DNA of 64,000 bases from positions 248,001 to 312,000 of the forward strand of contig NZ_CAMYMK010000002.1 in assembly GCF_947259545.1 (NCBI RefSeq). The letters are read 5' to 3'. A program made the position numbers and the translations under genes. Positions 1 through 9,614 of this stretch are shown piece by piece; the first letter of the stretch is position 1, and each line of letters starts with the position of its first letter. This DNA comes from an uncultured Marinobacter sp. GTDB taxonomy: Bacteria > Pseudomonadota > Gammaproteobacteria > Pseudomonadales > Oleiphilaceae. The notes under the pieces were generated by a model. That model saw nothing but the letters and a program-made list of their open reading frames with translations. It was not told the origin of the DNA and did not search any database.

Positions 1-282
1 GATGCTGGTGCGGCATTTGGTGGCGGTGCGTCACAGACCGTATTCGGCAGTCAGGGTAGCGGTAGCTTCCTGACCCGTCTGACCACCCTCCTGGCGGTCG
101 TGTTCTTTGTGACTAGTTTTTCGCTGGCAATCTTTGCCAAAGAGCGTGCTGAAGTCGCTGGTGAGGCCGGTATCCCGGTTGTCCAGGAGTCTTCCGAGGC
201 ATCTGCTCCGGTAGAGATGGAAGAAGGCGAAACCGAGAGCGGGAAGTCCTCAAGTGAAGACGAACTTCCCGAACTCGAGTAA
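1..282 (+). CDS. secG: SecG, preprotein translocase subunit (3' part)
   Basis: SecG is the small inner-membrane subunit of the SecYEG protein-export channel. The frame is open from the first base, so the start lies outside the window and 93 residues are visible. They show the family's glycine-rich loop (GGGASQTVFGSQGSGSFLTR) followed by the second membrane helix (LLAVVFFVTSFSLAIF), then an acidic, serine-rich cytoplasmic tail ending at the TAA at 280-282. Position immediately before a tRNA-Leu and the rimP-nusA operon is the usual gammaproteobacterial arrangement. The tail is polar and low-complexity, as is common for SecG. Family assignment is secure; only the amino terminus is missing. Confidence 0.93.
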   Translation, partial: DAGAAFGGGASQTVFGSQGSGSFLTRLTTLLAVVFFVTSFSLAIFAKERAEVAGEAGIPVVQESSEASAPVEMEEGETESGKSSSEDELPELE

Positions 283-289
283 AGGTGTT

Positions 290-374
290 GCCCAGGTGGT
301 GGAACTGGTAGACACGCTATCTTGAGGGGGTAGTGGCGAAAGCCGTGCCGGTTCGAGTCCGGCCCTGGGCACCA
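290..374 (+). tRNA. leuU: tRNA-Leu (anticodon GAG)
   Basis: A class II tRNA of 85 nt with encoded CCA. The acceptor stem pairs GCCCAGG (290-296) with CCTGGGC. The D-arm reads TGGTGGAACTGGTAGACA. The anticodon stem is CTATC/GGTAG with loop TTGAGGG and anticodon GAG at 324-326. There is a long variable arm and a T-arm with GGTTCGAGTCC. It reads CUC/CUU codons. It sits 8 nt after the secG stop and is probably co-transcribed with it. The E. coli equivalent is leuU at the same locus. Confidence 0.96.
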
Positions 375-385
375 TATAGAAGAAA

Positions 386-416
386 AACGGCTTGGAATTT
401 CCAGGCCGTTTTTTTT
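386..416 (+). terminator. Rho-independent terminator after tRNA-Leu
   Basis: An 11-bp stem AACGGCTTGGA / TCCAGGCCGTT (one G-U pair) is followed by a run of eight T. It ends the secG-tRNA transcript. Confidence 0.85.
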
Positions 417-425
417 GGTCAGTCC

Positions 426-454
426 TTGACCAGTCTTGCCGGCATCTCTATACT
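426..454 (+). promoter_or_regulatory. Predicted sigma70 promoter of the rimP-nusA operon
   Basis: TTGACC (426-431) and TATACT (449-454) are separated by exactly 17 bp, close to the sigma70 consensus. It lies just after the tRNA terminator and before two further terminators, so transcription would start near 461 and run through a leader of about 275 nt to rimP. Confidence 0.65.
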
Positions 455-568
455 CCGGCGGATATTGGAGCGGGCTCTGGACGATGTTCGGCCGGCTCCT
501 GGCAGGCCAGGTGTCTGTCAGCAGGAAACGGTTTGAATGGGTTTGTTTCCTGTGAGTTCTTGCAACAA

Positions 569-595
569 AAGGCCCCACTCGTTCGGGGCTTTTTG
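569..595 (+). terminator. Intrinsic terminator 1 in the rimP leader
   Basis: AAAAGGCCCC pairs with GGGGCTTTTT (one G-U) around the loop ACTCGTTC, giving a stem flanked by an A tract and a T tract. Because it lies between a predicted promoter and rimP, it is probably partly read through. Confidence 0.75.
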
Positions 596-630
596 ATTAA
601 GGGGCCTGGCGCATCAGGCCCTGGTGCATA

Positions 631-658
631 AAAAGGGCTGATCAACAGCCCTTTTTTT
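631..658 (+). terminator. Intrinsic terminator 2 in the rimP leader
   Basis: A perfect 10-bp stem AAAAGGGCTG (631-640) / CAGCCCTTTT (646-655) with loop ATCAA, followed by more T. It is the second terminator between the leader promoter and rimP. Confidence 0.8.
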
Positions 659-735
659 GTTTCCGGGGTCCGGAAAATCCCGGGATTCAGGAAAATCCGG
701 GATTCTGGAAACTAAGAGATGGAGACAGCAAAACC

Positions 736-1197
736 TTGTCAGCCAAGCTAAAGCAACTGGAAGACATATTACGGCCGGTCGTTGAGGGTCTGGGGTACGA
801 GTTCTGGGGCATCGAATTTCGCTCCCAGGGCCATCATTCCCTGTTGAGAATTTTTATTGACGATGCCGAGAACGGCATCGGCGTAGATGACTGTGAAAAA
901 GTCAGCCGGCAGGCCAGCGGTGTCATGGATGTGGAAGACCCTATCCAGACCGAATATACCCTGGAGGTGTCATCCCCGGGTATGGATCGACCGCTGTTTC
1001 GTCCCGAACAGTACGAGGCATTTGTCGGCCACCAGGTTCAGCTGAAGTTGCGAATGGCTTTTGAGGGGCGTCGCAAGTTTCAGGGCCTGATCAAAGGAGT
1101 GGAAGGCGATGACGTCGTGATCGTAGTCGACGATCACGAGTACCTGTTGCCGTTCGACAGTATCGAGAAAGCCAACATCGTTCCGGTTTTTGAATAA
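736..1197 (+). CDS. rimP: Ribosome maturation factor RimP
   Basis: RimP (formerly YhbC/P15A) assists assembly of the 30S ribosomal subunit. The 153-residue product has the alpha/beta N-terminal domain (to about residue 85, with [14 protein letters not shown] and the VDDCEKVSR segment), the conserved [14 protein letters not shown] motif, and the SH3-like C-terminal domain. The start is TTG at 736, preceded by GGAG about 10 nt upstream; no ATG or GTG gives a full N-terminus. It heads the operon, with nusA 42 bp downstream. Length matches the family. Confidence 0.95.
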   Translation: MSAKLKQLEDILRPVVEGLGYEFWGIEFRSQGHHSLLRIFIDDAENGIGVDDCEKVSRQASGVMDVEDPIQTEYTLEVSSPGMDRPLFRPEQYEAFVGHQVQLKLRMAFEGRRKFQGLIKGVEGDDVVIVVDDHEYLLPFDSIEKANIVPVFE

Positions 1198-1239
1198 GTC
1201 GGTGGACGCAAAGTTTATTTTTAAGGGCAGGGCAATCCA

Positions 1240-2733
1240 ATGAGTAAAGAGATCTTGCTGGTGGTTGAATCCGTCTCGAACGAAAAGGGTGTCGAGAAGG
1301 ATGTCATTTTTGAAGCAATTGAGCTGGCGCTCGCCACCGCTGCCAAAAAACGTTACGAAGATGAAGAGGCCGATATCCGGGTCTCCATCGATCGTCGCAC
1401 CGGCGAATACGAAACCTTCCGCCGCTGGCTGGTTGTTGATAACGATGCCGTCCCGGCACTGGGTACCGAACTGACCCTGCAGGAAGCGGAAGAGATTGAT
1501 ACCGCACTGAAGCCGGGTGATATTCATGAAGAGAAAATCGAATCGGTCGCCTTTGGCCGGATTGGCGCTCAGGCGGCCAAGCAGATCATCTTCCAGAAGG
1601 TTCGCGAAGCTGAGCGTTCCAAGATTGTCGACAGTTACCGTGACCGTGTCCACGAGCTGGTGTCCGGTACCGTAAAGAAAGTGACCCGTGACAATGTCAT
1701 CGTCGATCTGGGCTCGAATGCGGAAGCATTGTTGCCGCGTGAACACCTGATTCCGCGGGAAACCTTCCGCATGGGCGATCGCGTTCGCTCTCTGTTGCAG
1801 GAGATTCGCACAGATCATCGTGGCCCCCAGCTGATCCTCAGTCGCACCGATCCGCAGATGCTGATCGAACTGTTCCGTATCGAGGTTCCGGAGATCGCTG
1901 AGGATCTGATTGAGATTCGTGGCGCGGCCCGTGATCCCGGTTCCCGTGCCAAGATTGCGGTGAAGACCAATGATCGCCGCATCGACCCGGTCGGCGCCTG
2001 TGTTGGTATGCGGGGTTCCCGCGTCCAGGCCGTGTCCAACGAACTGGGTGGTGAGCGTGTTGATATCGTGCTGTGGGACGATAATCCTGCGCAGCTGGTG
2101 ATCAACGCCATGGCACCGGCGGAAGTGGCGTCCATCGTGATGGACGAAGATCGTCACACTATGGAAGTGGCGGTCGCGGAAGATAATCTGGCCCAGGCCA
2201 TTGGCCGTAACGGCCAGAATGTGCGCCTGGCCACCGAGCTGACCGGCTGGACTCTGAACGTGATGACGGAAGAGGAAGCGGGTGAGCGTCAGGAGCAGGA
2301 ATACAATCGCCTGCTTGAGCATTTCACCAGCAATCTGGATGTGGATGAGGAGTTTGCCGGCGTATTGATCGAGGAAGGGTTTACGTCCATCGAAGAGGTG
2401 GCGTACGTCCCCATGGAAGAAATGCTGGCCATTGACGGGTTTGATGAAGAGACCGTCACTGAGCTGCGTCGTCGTGCCAAGGATGTCCTGTTGAATCAGG
2501 CCCTGGCCAGTGAAGAGGCGCTTGAGGGCTCAGAGCCCGCGGAAGATCTTCTCAGTATGGATGGTATGGACCGTAGCCTGGCCTTCAAGCTGGCGGGTAT
2601 GGGCGTTCGTACCATGGAAGATCTCGCCGAGCAGTCAGTCGATGACCTGCTTGATATTGAAGGTATGGATGAAGAGCGTGCAGGACAGCTGATTATGACT
2701 GCGCGCGCACCCTGGTTTGAAGACCAGGCCTAA
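1240..2733 (+). CDS. nusA: Transcription termination/antitermination factor NusA
   Basis: NusA binds RNA polymerase and nascent RNA and modulates pausing, termination and antitermination. The 497-residue protein has the N-terminal RNAP-binding domain, an S1 domain from about 137 ([16 protein letters not shown]), and two KH domains with GMRGSRV near 255 and [11 protein letters not shown] near 320. It then has two acidic C-terminal repeats (about 365-430 and 440-492) of the kind found in proteobacterial NusA. The start is ATG with an upstream purine-rich AAGGGCAGGG site. It is followed 18 bp later by infB. The upstream leader with two terminators is a plausible target for NusA autoregulation. 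Confidence 0.97.
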   Translation: MSKEILLVVESVSNEKGVEKDVIFEAIELALATAAKKRYEDEEADIRVSIDRRTGEYETFRRWLVVDNDAVPALGTELTLQEAEEIDTALKPGDIHEEKIESVAFGRIGAQAAKQIIFQKVREAERSKIVDSYRDRVHELVSGTVKKVTRDNVIVDLGSNAEALLPREHLIPRETFRMGDRVRSLLQEIRTDHRGPQLILSRTDPQMLIELFRIEVPEIAEDLIEIRGAARDPGSRAKIAVKTNDRRIDPVGACVGMRGSRVQAVSNELGGERVDIVLWDDNPAQLVINAMAPAEVASIVMDEDRHTMEVAVAEDNLAQAIGRNGQNVRLATELTGWTLNVMTEEEAGERQEQEYNRLLEHFTSNLDVDEEFAGVLIEEGFTSIEEVAYVPMEEMLAIDGFDEETVTELRRRAKDVLLNQALASEEALEGSEPAEDLLSMDGMDRSLAFKLAGMGVRTMEDLAEQSVDDLLDIEGMDEERAGQLIMTARAPWFEDQA

Positions 2734-2751
2734 TTCGGGAGGAGGACCTGT

Positions 2752-5319
2752 ATGGCTGAAGTAACGGTAAAACAACTGGCCGCAGACGTAGGCGCTCCCG
2801 TGGATCGTTTGCTGAAGCAGATCGTTGAGGCGGGGCTGAAAGCCCGCTCCGAGAACGACTCTGTCTCCAGCGATGAGAAGCAGCAGTTGCTGGCTTATCT
2901 GAGAAAGAATCACGGTGATAGTAACGCAGAGCCGAACAAGATTACTCTGAAGCGTAAAACCACCACCACTCTCAAAGCTGGCCGCGCCAAGACAGTAAAT
3001 GTAGAAGTTCGCAAGCGCCGCACGTACATCAAGCGCGCCGAACTGGCACCGGAGTCGGAAGCCCCCCAGCCGGACGAATCGGCAGCAGAGGCACCGGCAG
3101 CGCAGGAAACTGCGAAGGAAACACCGCAAGTAACGGCAGAGCAGGCAGCTCAGCCGGAAGCCGGCAAGGGGGCCACTGCGGAAACGACGCAGGCAGAGCC
3201 GTCTCCGGCCGAAGACAAGCCTGCGGTGGAGGCAGAGCCGAAGAAGAAGGAAGAGGAAGAAGTTTCCATTCCTGCACCTGAGGATATGCCGATTCCGCCG
3301 CCTGAAGAAGGCGAAGGTAAGGATCGCAAGCCGAAGAAGAAGAAGGAAAAGGTGCGTGAGCGCGGTGACGAGCCGGAGGATGGCAAGCCCAAGAAGAAGT
3401 CTGCGGGTCACCGCGGGCCTCGCAACCGTCCGGTAGAAAAGCCTCCGATCATCAATGAAGACGAGGAAGACACCACGCTTCGCAAGCCACTGCGTGCGAA
3501 AAAGAAACCCAAAGAGAAGCGTCACGGCTTTGAGAGGCCGACCAAACCAATGGTTAGAGAAGTACAGATTCCCGAGACCATTACTGTTGGCGACCTTGCC
3601 CAGCGTATGGCGGTCAAGGCGGCAGACGTAATCAAGACATTGATGGGCATGGGCGTAATGACCACCATTAACCAGCCACTGGATCAGGAAACCGCGATCC
3701 TGGTGACTGAGGAGCTGGGTCACACCCCGAAAGCCGTCAGTGAAGACGCGTTCGAGGAAGAGGTTCTCAGCGAATTCTCCTTCGAAGGCAAGGAAAAGGC
3801 CAAGCGTGCCCCGGTCGTCAGTGTCATGGGCCACGTTGACCACGGCAAAACCTCACTGCTGGATTATATCCGCCGTACCAAGGTAGCGTCCGGCGAGTCT
3901 GGTGGTATTACCCAGCATATCGGTGCCTACCACGTGCAAACCGATCACGGCATGGTGTCCTTCCTGGATACGCCGGGCCACGCGGCCTTCACCGCGATGC
4001 GTGCCCGTGGTGCCCAGTGCACCGATATCGTGGTCCTGGTGGTAGCGGCTGACGACGGTGTCATGCCCCAGACCAAGGAAGCGGTTCAGCATGCCCGTTC
4101 CGCTGGCGTGCCGATCGTTGTTGCCATCAACAAGATGGATAAGGAAGCAGCCGACCCGGACCGGATCAAGACCGAGCTGGCGGGTATGGAAGTGATTCCG
4201 GAAGACTGGGGCGGTGACGTTCAGTTTGTCCCGGTTTCCGCTCACACCGGTGAGGGCATTGATGACCTGCTGGAAGCCTTGGTACTGCAATCCGAGATCC
4301 TTGAACTGGAAGCGTCTCCAGATGCGCCAGCCAAAGGTGTAGTCGTCGAGTCCAGCCTGGAGCGCGGTCGTGGTTCTGTGGCCACGGTTCTGGTCCAGAA
4401 CGGTACACTGCGTCAGGGTGATATGGTTGTAGCCGGTTCCTACTTCGGTAAGGTCCGGGCCATGACGGATGAAGCCGGCAAACAGACCAAGGAAGCCGGT
4501 CCATCCATTCCGGTCGAGATCCTTGGCCTCAACGGTACCCCGGATGCTGGTGATGAATTCTTCGCCGTGGCTGATGAGAAGAAGGCCAAAGAGCTGGCCG
4601 AGTTCCGTCAGACCCGTGAGCGTGAGCAGCGTCTCCAGCGTCAGCAGGCGGCCAAGCTCGAGAACCTGTTTGAAAACATGGGCAAGGACGAAGTCAAAAC
4701 CCTGAACGTGGTCCTCAAGACCGACGTACGTGGTTCCCTGGAAGCCATTTCCAAGGCCCTGCAGGATCTTGGTAACGACGAAGTGCAGGTCAAGATCGTA
4801 TCGTCTGGCGTTGGTGGTATTGCCGAGACCGATATCAGTCTGGCGATGGCAACCAATGCCGTGATCTTCGGCTTCAACGTCCGTGCGGATACAGCAGCCA
4901 AGCGCCTCGTAGAGCAGGAAGGTCTGGATCTTCGCTACTACAGCATCATCTATAACCTGATCGATGATGTGAAAGCGGCGCTGACCGGTATGCTCGCACC
5001 TGAGTTCCGTGAAGACATTGTCGGTATTGCGGATGTGCGCGATGTGTTCCGTTCACCGAAGTTCGGTCAGGTGGCCGGCTGTATGGTGACCGAGGGAACC
5101 GTATACCGTAATAAGCCGATCCGTGTCCTCCGCGACAACGTGGTTATCTTTGAAGGTGAGCTGGAATCCCTGCGTCGCTTCAAGGATGACGTACCGGAAG
5201 TCCGGAACGGTATGGAATGTGGTATCGGTGTTAAGGGCTACGATGTAAAAGTCGGTGACCAGATCGAAGTCTTCGATCGTGTCAGAGTCGAGCGCAAGCT
5301 TGAGTCCACCGGCGCATGA
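2752..5319 (+). CDS. infB: Translation initiation factor IF-2
   Basis: IF-2 is the GTPase that places initiator tRNA on the 30S subunit and promotes subunit joining. The 855-residue product has an IF2_N module at residues 1-50, then a long Ala/Pro/Glu/Lys-rich linker. A second IF2_N module follows (about 270-320), then the G domain: GHVDHGKT at about 360-367, DTPGH near 406, NKMD at 460. Domains II, III and IV complete the C-terminus. The strong Shine-Dalgarno GGGAGGAGG precedes the ATG. The linker varies in length between species; the whole is slightly shorter than E. coli IF2 (890). Confidence 0.98.
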   Translation: MAEVTVKQLAADVGAPVDRLLKQIVEAGLKARSENDSVSSDEKQQLLAYLRKNHGDSNAEPNKITLKRKTTTTLKAGRAKTVNVEVRKRRTYIKRAELAPESEAPQPDESAAEAPAAQETAKETPQVTAEQAAQPEAGKGATAETTQAEPSPAEDKPAVEAEPKKKEEEEVSIPAPEDMPIPPPEEGEGKDRKPKKKKEKVRERGDEPEDGKPKKKSAGHRGPRNRPVEKPPIINEDEEDTTLRKPLRAKKKPKEKRHGFERPTKPMVREVQIPETITVGDLAQRMAVKAADVIKTLMGMGVMTTINQPLDQETAILVTEELGHTPKAVSEDAFEEEVLSEFSFEGKEKAKRAPVVSVMGHVDHGKTSLLDYIRRTKVASGESGGITQHIGAYHVQTDHGMVSFLDTPGHAAFTAMRARGAQCTDIVVLVVAADDGVMPQTKEAVQHARSAGVPIVVAINKMDKEAADPDRIKTELAGMEVIPEDWGGDVQFVPVSAHTGEGIDDLLEALVLQSEILELEASPDAPAKGVVVESSLERGRGSVATVLVQNGTLRQGDMVVAGSYFGKVRAMTDEAGKQTKEAGPSIPVEILGLNGTPDAGDEFFAVADEKKAKELAEFRQTREREQRLQRQQAAKLENLFENMGKDEVKTLNVVLKTDVRGSLEAISKALQDLGNDEVQVKIVSSGVGGIAETDISLAMATNAVIFGFNVRADTAAKRLVEQEGLDLRYYSIIYNLIDDVKAALTGMLAPEFREDIVGIADVRDVFRSPKFGQVAGCMVTEGTVYRNKPIRVLRDNVVIFEGELESLRRFKDDVPEVRNGMECGIGVKGYDVKVGDQIEVFDRVRVERKLESTGA

Positions 5320-5344
5320 TGCGCCTGACGTTAAAGGAAGCCTG

Positions 5345-5767
5345 ATGCCAAGAGAGTTCAGTCGTATTGATCGCATCGGCGATCAGATGCAGCGTGAGCT
5401 GGCCCAACTGATCCAGCGGGAAGTAAAAGACCCGCGGGTCGGCATGGTCACGGTCAATGCCGTCAAGGTAAGCCGTGATCTGGGGTATGCTGATATCTAC
5501 GTGTCCCTGTTGACCACCGAAGAACTGACGGAAGAGTCTCCGGAGGTCAAGGAATCCCTGGCGGTTCTGAACAAGGCATCCGGATTCCTGCGCGGCCAGG
5601 TAGGTCGGGCCATGAAGCTGCGGGTCATGCCGCAGCTGAGATTCCACTTCGACACGCTTCAGGGCTACAGTCGCAAAATGGATAACCTGATTCGGCAGGC
5701 AGTGGGCGACAAGCCGGCAGTCTCCGATGACGAAACTTCCTCGGATGATCCGGAGCGAGACGCTTGA
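5345..5767 (+). CDS. rbfA: 30S ribosome-binding factor RbfA
   Basis: RbfA is a cold-shock-associated 30S maturation factor with a single KH-like fold. I take the ATG at 5345, preceded by AAAGGAAG, giving 140 residues that begin [19 protein letters not shown]. An in-frame start further upstream would lie inside infB and has no family match. The core motifs [20 protein letters not shown] and LRFHFD are present, with a short acidic tail. The stop codon overlaps the TTG start of truB, indicating translational coupling. Confidence 0.95.
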   Translation: MPREFSRIDRIGDQMQRELAQLIQREVKDPRVGMVTVNAVKVSRDLGYADIYVSLLTTEELTEESPEVKESLAVLNKASGFLRGQVGRAMKLRVMPQLRFHFDTLQGYSRKMDNLIRQAVGDKPAVSDDETSSDDPERDA

Positions 5768-6684
5768 GCCGTAGACGCAAAGGCCGTGACGTTAACGGTA
5801 TTCTGGTGATCGACAAGCCTCTGGATGTGACATCCAATGGCATCCTGCAGCAGGTCAAGCGCCTGTTCGGTGCGGCCAAGGCTGGCCACACCGGCGCGCT
5901 GGATCCGCTGGCCACGGGTGTTCTCCCCCTATGCTTCGGTGAAGCCACCAAGTTCTCCCAGATGATGCTGGACAGCGATAAGGCCTACATCGCCACGGCA
6001 AAGCTGGGTGTGCGTACGGAAACCGGTGACAGCGAAGGCGCGGTGGTTGAAGAGAAGCCGGTGCCATCGGGCCTGGATTCCGCCACTCTGGAGCCCGTGC
6101 TGGAGCGCTTCCGGGGCGATATTCAGCAGGTGCCATCCATGTACTCGGCCCTGAAGCACAAGGGGCGTCCGCTTTATGAATACGCCCGTGAAGGCATTGA
6201 GGTCGAGCGTCCCGCCCGCCCCGTCACCATCTACGAGCTGACTCTGCTTGAGGTGCGCGGTGACGAGCTGGATATCGCAGTCAGTTGCACCAAGGGTACG
6301 TATATTCGCTCACTGGTAGAAGATATCGGTGAAGCGCTTGGATGTGGCGCCCATGTGACTGCCTTGCGCCGTACCATGGCGTCAGGTTTTACCCTGGCGG
6401 ATGCCCATCCTGTTGATAAGCTGGAGGCTATGCGCGAGCGTGGCGAAAGTCTGGACGGCCTGCTGGTGGCTCCGGATGCGGCCCTGTCGATGTTCCCGGA
6501 ACAGGAATTGAGCGGTCAGCCACTGGTATCGATAATTAATGGGCAACCAGTTAGAATATCGGGTCAACCCGTTGATGGGTTCGTTCGCCTGTATGGCAAT
6601 GAGCGGTTTATCGGGTTGGCGGAAGCATTCCCGGAAGGGGAGGCCACCAGACTGGTGCCTCGCCGACTGGTGAAGAGCAGCTGA
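5764..6684 (+). CDS. truB: tRNA pseudouridine(55) synthase TruB
   Basis: TruB makes pseudouridine 55 in the T-loop of tRNAs and also acts as a tRNA chaperone. The 306-residue protein carries the catalytic motif [12 protein letters not shown] with the nucleophilic Asp at residue 47. It also has the family segments [17 protein letters not shown] and [13 protein letters not shown] and a C-terminal PUA-like region. The start is TTG at 5764, overlapping the rbfA stop, with GGAG at 5752-5755; the resulting N-terminus ([19 protein letters not shown]) matches E. coli TruB well. rpsO follows after 91 bp. Confidence 0.96.
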   Translation: MSRRRKGRDVNGILVIDKPLDVTSNGILQQVKRLFGAAKAGHTGALDPLATGVLPLCFGEATKFSQMMLDSDKAYIATAKLGVRTETGDSEGAVVEEKPVPSGLDSATLEPVLERFRGDIQQVPSMYSALKHKGRPLYEYAREGIEVERPARPVTIYELTLLEVRGDELDIAVSCTKGTYIRSLVEDIGEALGCGAHVTALRRTMASGFTLADAHPVDKLEAMRERGESLDGLLVAPDAALSMFPEQELSGQPLVSIINGQPVRISGQPVDGFVRLYGNERFIGLAEAFPEGEATRLVPRRLVKSS

Positions 6685-6775
6685 AGCGTTTATCAATCGC
6701 GGAGGCTGGTTAGCCGGGCTGTAGAGATGCGTGGTTCGGCCGAATTCAATAGCATCGCAAATCATGAGGTGAGTT

Positions 6776-7045
6776 ATGGCACTGTCTGCCAACGAGAAAG
6801 CACAGATCGTTCAGGATTTTCAGCAAGGTGATGGCGATACCGGTTCCCCTGAAGTTCAGGTGGCTCTGCTGAGCGCCAACATCAACAAGCTGCAGGATCA
6901 CTTCAAGACCAACAAGCAGGATCATCATTCCCGCCGTGGTCTGATCCGGATGGTAAACCAGCGTCGTAAACTGCTGGACTACCTCAAGCGTAAAAACGCC
7001 GATCGTTACCTGGAGCTCATCCAGCGTCTGGGTCTGCGTCGCTAA
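6776..7045 (+). CDS. rpsO: 30S ribosomal protein S15
   Basis: S15 is a primary binder of 16S rRNA in the central domain. The 89-residue product has the usual length and the conserved [16 protein letters not shown] and [19 protein letters not shown] segments that contact rRNA. The ATG follows GAGGTGAG. In E. coli S15 represses its own translation through a leader pseudoknot; the 91 bp before this gene could hold an equivalent, but I cannot demonstrate one. Confidence 0.98.
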   Translation: MALSANEKAQIVQDFQQGDGDTGSPEVQVALLSANINKLQDHFKTNKQDHHSRRGLIRMVNQRRKLLDYLKRKNADRYLELIQRLGLRR

Positions 7046-7068
7046 TCCGGTTGTTACAGCGACCTGAC

Positions 7069-7145
7069 GGTCAATCGCCCGTAATTGGGGCGCGTTGACC
7101 ATCAACTGGCGGGGTGCCCTGGGTGCCTCGCCAGTTGTGCTTTTC
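7069..7145 (+). terminator. Tandem hairpins after rpsO
   Basis: Two hairpins lie in a row. GGTCAA...CGCCC pairs with GGGCG...TTGACC (7069-7100). CAACTGGCG pairs with CGCCAGTTG (7103-7111 with 7129-7137), followed by TGCTTTTC. The second resembles a weak intrinsic terminator and probably defines the rpsO mRNA end with partial read-through into pnp. Confidence 0.6.
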
Positions 7146-7227
7146 TCAAATCAGTCATGCTGCAGCGAGTAAATTTGTCGGTGGTGATCGGGGATTCCCT
7201 GTCGTAACGGAAAGCCGAAATTGATAG

Positions 7228-7300
7228 CAGGTTGTTGAAAAGCCCGGCTCTGAATTCCCATGGGAATGACTGTCGATGCCCGGGGTTTTGCAACAGCCTG
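7228..7300 (+). promoter_or_regulatory. Long imperfect hairpin in the pnp leader
   Basis: CAGG-TTGTTG-AAAA-GCCCGG (7228-7247) is complementary, with small bulges, to CCCGGGG-TTTT-GCAACAG-CCTG (7279-7300). The enclosed segment holds the perfect palindrome ATTCCCA/TGGGAAT (7254-7267). In E. coli the pnp leader forms an RNase III-cleaved hairpin used for autoregulation, and this structure could serve the same role. A small inverted-repeat mobile element is the alternative reading. Confidence 0.45.
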
Positions 7301-7358
7301 TTAGCTTTCAGGCGGGTTACCCTTCGGATTACACCACGAACTTCCTGTAGCTGTAGCG

Positions 7359-7382
7359 GCCAACCCGCAGGGGCGGGTTGGC
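7359..7382 (+). promoter_or_regulatory. Perfect 10-bp hairpin just before pnp
   Basis: GCCAACCCGC (7359-7368) pairs perfectly with GCGGGTTGGC (7373-7382) around AGGG. It ends 26 nt before the pnp ribosome-binding site AGGAG (7409-7413). There is no T run, so it is more likely an mRNA processing or stability element than a terminator. Confidence 0.5.
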
Positions 7383-7418
7383 TGAGTCAATTTGGACAAG
7401 ATAATTTCAGGAGTTACC

Positions 7419-9539
7419 GTGGATCTGAATCCCGTAAAGAAAAGTTTTGAACTGGGTGGCAAGACCGTCACTCTGGAAACCGGTCGTATTGCCCGTCAGG
7501 CAACCGGTTCTGTGCTCGTTACCATTGACGACATCTCCGTACTCGGCACGGTTGTTGGTGCCAAGGAAGCGAAGCCGGGTCAGCCGTTTTTCCCGCTGAC
7601 CGTCAACTACTTCGAAAAGACCTACGCGGTTGGTAAAATTCCGGGTGGTTTCTTCAAGCGTGAAGGTCGTCCTTCCGAGAAAGAGACTCTGACTTCCCGC
7701 CTGATCGACCGTCCGATCCGCCCGCTGTTCCCGAACGGCTTCATGAATGAAGTCCAGGTCATCACCACCGTGATGTCCTCCAGCAAGAACCAGGATCCGG
7801 ATATTGCCGCCATGCTGGCTGCGTCTGCAGCGCTGTCCATTTCCGGCATCCCGTTTGACGGCCCGATTGGTGCTTCCCGTGTGGGTTACACCAACGAACG
7901 TGGCTACTTCCTGAACCCGACGTTCGAAGAACTGGAAACTTCCCTGCTGGACATGGTGGTTGCCGGTACCGAGGACGCGGTCCTGATGGTGGAATCCGAA
8001 GCCAAGGGTCTGACCGAAGACCAGATGCTGGGCGGCGTTCTCTATGGTCACCAGGAAATGCAGGCAGCGGTATCCGCCATCAAGGAATTTGCCGCTGAAA
8101 TTGGCAAGCCGCGCTGGGACTGGCAGCCGGAGCCAGAGAACACCGAGTTGCTGAATGCCGTCAAGTCCGAGTCTTCCGCTGCAATCGAGGAAGCCTACAG
8201 CATTCGTGACAAGATGGAGCGTTATGCCCGTCTGGGTGAGATCAAGACCGCGCTGGTTGAAAAGCTGGCGGGTGAAGAGGAAGGCCAGCCTTCCGCGGAT
8301 GACGTCAAAAAGTACTTCGCCAAGGTGGAGAAGTCCATCGTCCGTAACCAGGTGATCGATGGCAAGCCGCGTATCGACGGTCGTGATACCAAGACTGTAC
8401 GTCCGATTGAAATCGAAGTGGGTGTTCTGCCGAGCGTTCACGGTTCTGCCCTGTTCACCCGTGGTGAAACCCAGGCCATCGTGACCACTACGCTGGGTAC
8501 CTCCCGCGATGTGCAGACCATTGATGCCCTGGAAGGTGAGCGCAAGGATCCGTTCCTGTTCCACTACAACTTCCCTCCGTACTCCGTAGGTGAAGCTGGT
8601 CGTGTGGGCACGCCGGGCCGTCGTGAGGTTGGTCACGGTCGTCTGGCCAAGCGTGGTGTTCTGGCGGTTATGCCGACTCTGGAAGAGTTTCCGTACGCCA
8701 TCCGTGCAGTGTCCGAGATCACGGAATCCAACGGTTCCAGCTCCATGGCGTCTGTCTGTGGTTCCAGTCTGGCACTGATGGATGCCGGTGTGCCGATCAA
8801 GGCGCCGGTGGCCGGTATCGCCATGGGTCTGGTCAAGGAAGGCGACAAGTTCGCGGTTCTGACCGACATCCTGGGTGACGAGGATCACCTGGGCGACATG
8901 GACTTCAAGGTTGCCGGCACCAAAGAGGGCGTGACCGCCCTGCAGATGGACATCAAGATCAACGGCATTACCGACGAGATCATGGAAATTGCCCTGGAGC
9001 AGGCCCACGAAGCGCGTCTGCACATTCTGGGCGAGATGAACAAGGTTATCTCCGAGCCGCGTTCCGAGCTGTCTGCCCGCGCTCCGAGCATCACCGCCAT
9101 CAAGATCAACCCGGACAAGATCCGTGACGTGATCGGTAAGGGTGGTTCCACCATCCGTGCCATCTGTGACGAGACCGGCGCTTCCATCGATCTGGATGAC
9201 GATGGCAACGTGAAGATCTACGCGGACAACCAGGAAGCGGCCCAGGCGGCGGTGAACCGGGTTAAGGAAATCACTGCGGAGATCGAGGTTGGTGCCATCT
9301 ACAAGGGCCGCGTTGAGCGCATTGTGGACTTCGGTGCTTTCGTTAACCTCCTGCCTGGCAAGGATGGTCTGGTGCACATTTCCCAGATTTCCGAGCGCCG
9401 TATCGAGAATGTGACTGACGAGCTGAGCGAAGGTCAGGAAGTTCTGGTCAAGGTGCTGGATGTGGACAATCGTGGTCGCGTTAAGCTGTCCATGAAGGAA
9501 ATCAAGGAAGGCGACGAGCCGACCGATTTCTCTGCCTGA
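7419..9539 (+). CDS. pnp: Polyribonucleotide nucleotidyltransferase (PNPase)
   Basis: PNPase degrades RNA 3'-5' by phosphorolysis and is a core component of the RNA degradosome. I choose GTG at 7419, five nt after AGGAG, giving 706 residues beginning [20 protein letters not shown]; an in-frame TTG at 7392 lies upstream of that ribosome-binding site. Two RNase PH-like domains are separated by an alpha-helical linker. They are followed by a KH domain (about 555-615, with [10 protein letters not shown]) and an S1 domain (from about 625, [18 protein letters not shown]). The hallmark [12 protein letters not shown] and [16 protein letters not shown] motifs are intact. Confidence 0.97.
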   Translation: MDLNPVKKSFELGGKTVTLETGRIARQATGSVLVTIDDISVLGTVVGAKEAKPGQPFFPLTVNYFEKTYAVGKIPGGFFKREGRPSEKETLTSRLIDRPIRPLFPNGFMNEVQVITTVMSSSKNQDPDIAAMLAASAALSISGIPFDGPIGASRVGYTNERGYFLNPTFEELETSLLDMVVAGTEDAVLMVESEAKGLTEDQMLGGVLYGHQEMQAAVSAIKEFAAEIGKPRWDWQPEPENTELLNAVKSESSAAIEEAYSIRDKMERYARLGEIKTALVEKLAGEEEGQPSADDVKKYFAKVEKSIVRNQVIDGKPRIDGRDTKTVRPIEIEVGVLPSVHGSALFTRGETQAIVTTTLGTSRDVQTIDALEGERKDPFLFHYNFPPYSVGEAGRVGTPGRREVGHGRLAKRGVLAVMPTLEEFPYAIRAVSEITESNGSSSMASVCGSSLALMDAGVPIKAPVAGIAMGLVKEGDKFAVLTDILGDEDHLGDMDFKVAGTKEGVTALQMDIKINGITDEIMEIALEQAHEARLHILGEMNKVISEPRSELSARAPSITAIKINPDKIRDVIGKGGSTIRAICDETGASIDLDDDGNVKIYADNQEAAQAAVNRVKEITAEIEVGAIYKGRVERIVDFGAFVNLLPGKDGLVHISQISERRIENVTDELSEGQEVLVKVLDVDNRGRVKLSMKEIKEGDEPTDFSA

Positions 9540-9556
9540 TCATTTTCTGGCTTGAT

Positions 9557-9592
9557 AAAAACCCGCCTTTCCTCCGGATTGGCGGGTTTTTT
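9557..9592 (+). terminator. Rho-independent terminator of pnp
   Basis: AAAAACCCGCC (9557-9567) pairs with GGCGGGTTTTTT (9581-9592); the loop is about 13 nt. It lies 18 bp after the pnp stop. Confidence 0.88.
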
Positions 9593-9614
9593 AATGCTTC
9601 ATGCTTGGGTGCAT

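Larger units (their letters stand above)
461..735 (+). promoter_or_regulatory. Structured leader of the rimP-nusA-infB operon (possible attenuator or sRNA)
   Basis: No convincing coding sequence is present. The RNA predicted from the promoter at 426-454 would contain a hairpin CAGGAAAC/GTTTCCTG (522-529 with 545-552), then two intrinsic terminators (569-595 and 631-658) with a GC-rich hairpin between them (602-608 with 615-621). A near-repeat of GGAAAATCCCGGGATT occurs twice around 672-708. In E. coli the nusA operon leader carries terminators and the operon is autoregulated by NusA, so attenuation is a reasonable inference. A free sRNA of about 135 nt ending at the first terminator is an alternative. 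Confidence 0.45.

Noticed and set aside
100..282. Separate 60-residue gene starting at GTG 100
   Set aside because: The frame is open from base 1 and reads as the SecG loop and second helix, so this is only the tail of secG.
601..623. GC-rich hairpin GGGCCTG/CAGGCCC as a third terminator or tRNA remnant
   Set aside because: No T run follows and no tRNA features (T-arm, anticodon loop) are seen.
392..631. Small reading frames in the rimP leader
   Set aside because: They cross two intrinsic terminators and lack ribosome-binding sites; the region is better explained as a leader RNA.
970..2322. 450-residue open frame antisense to nusA
   Set aside because: It lies wholly opposite nusA (and the end of rimP), has no ribosome-binding site and an unnatural amino acid mix; long antisense frames are common in GC-rich genes with strong codon bias.
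7407..9377. 656-residue open frame antisense to pnp
   Set aside because: Mirror of the strong codon bias of pnp; rich in His, Arg and Gln, with no recognisable domain.
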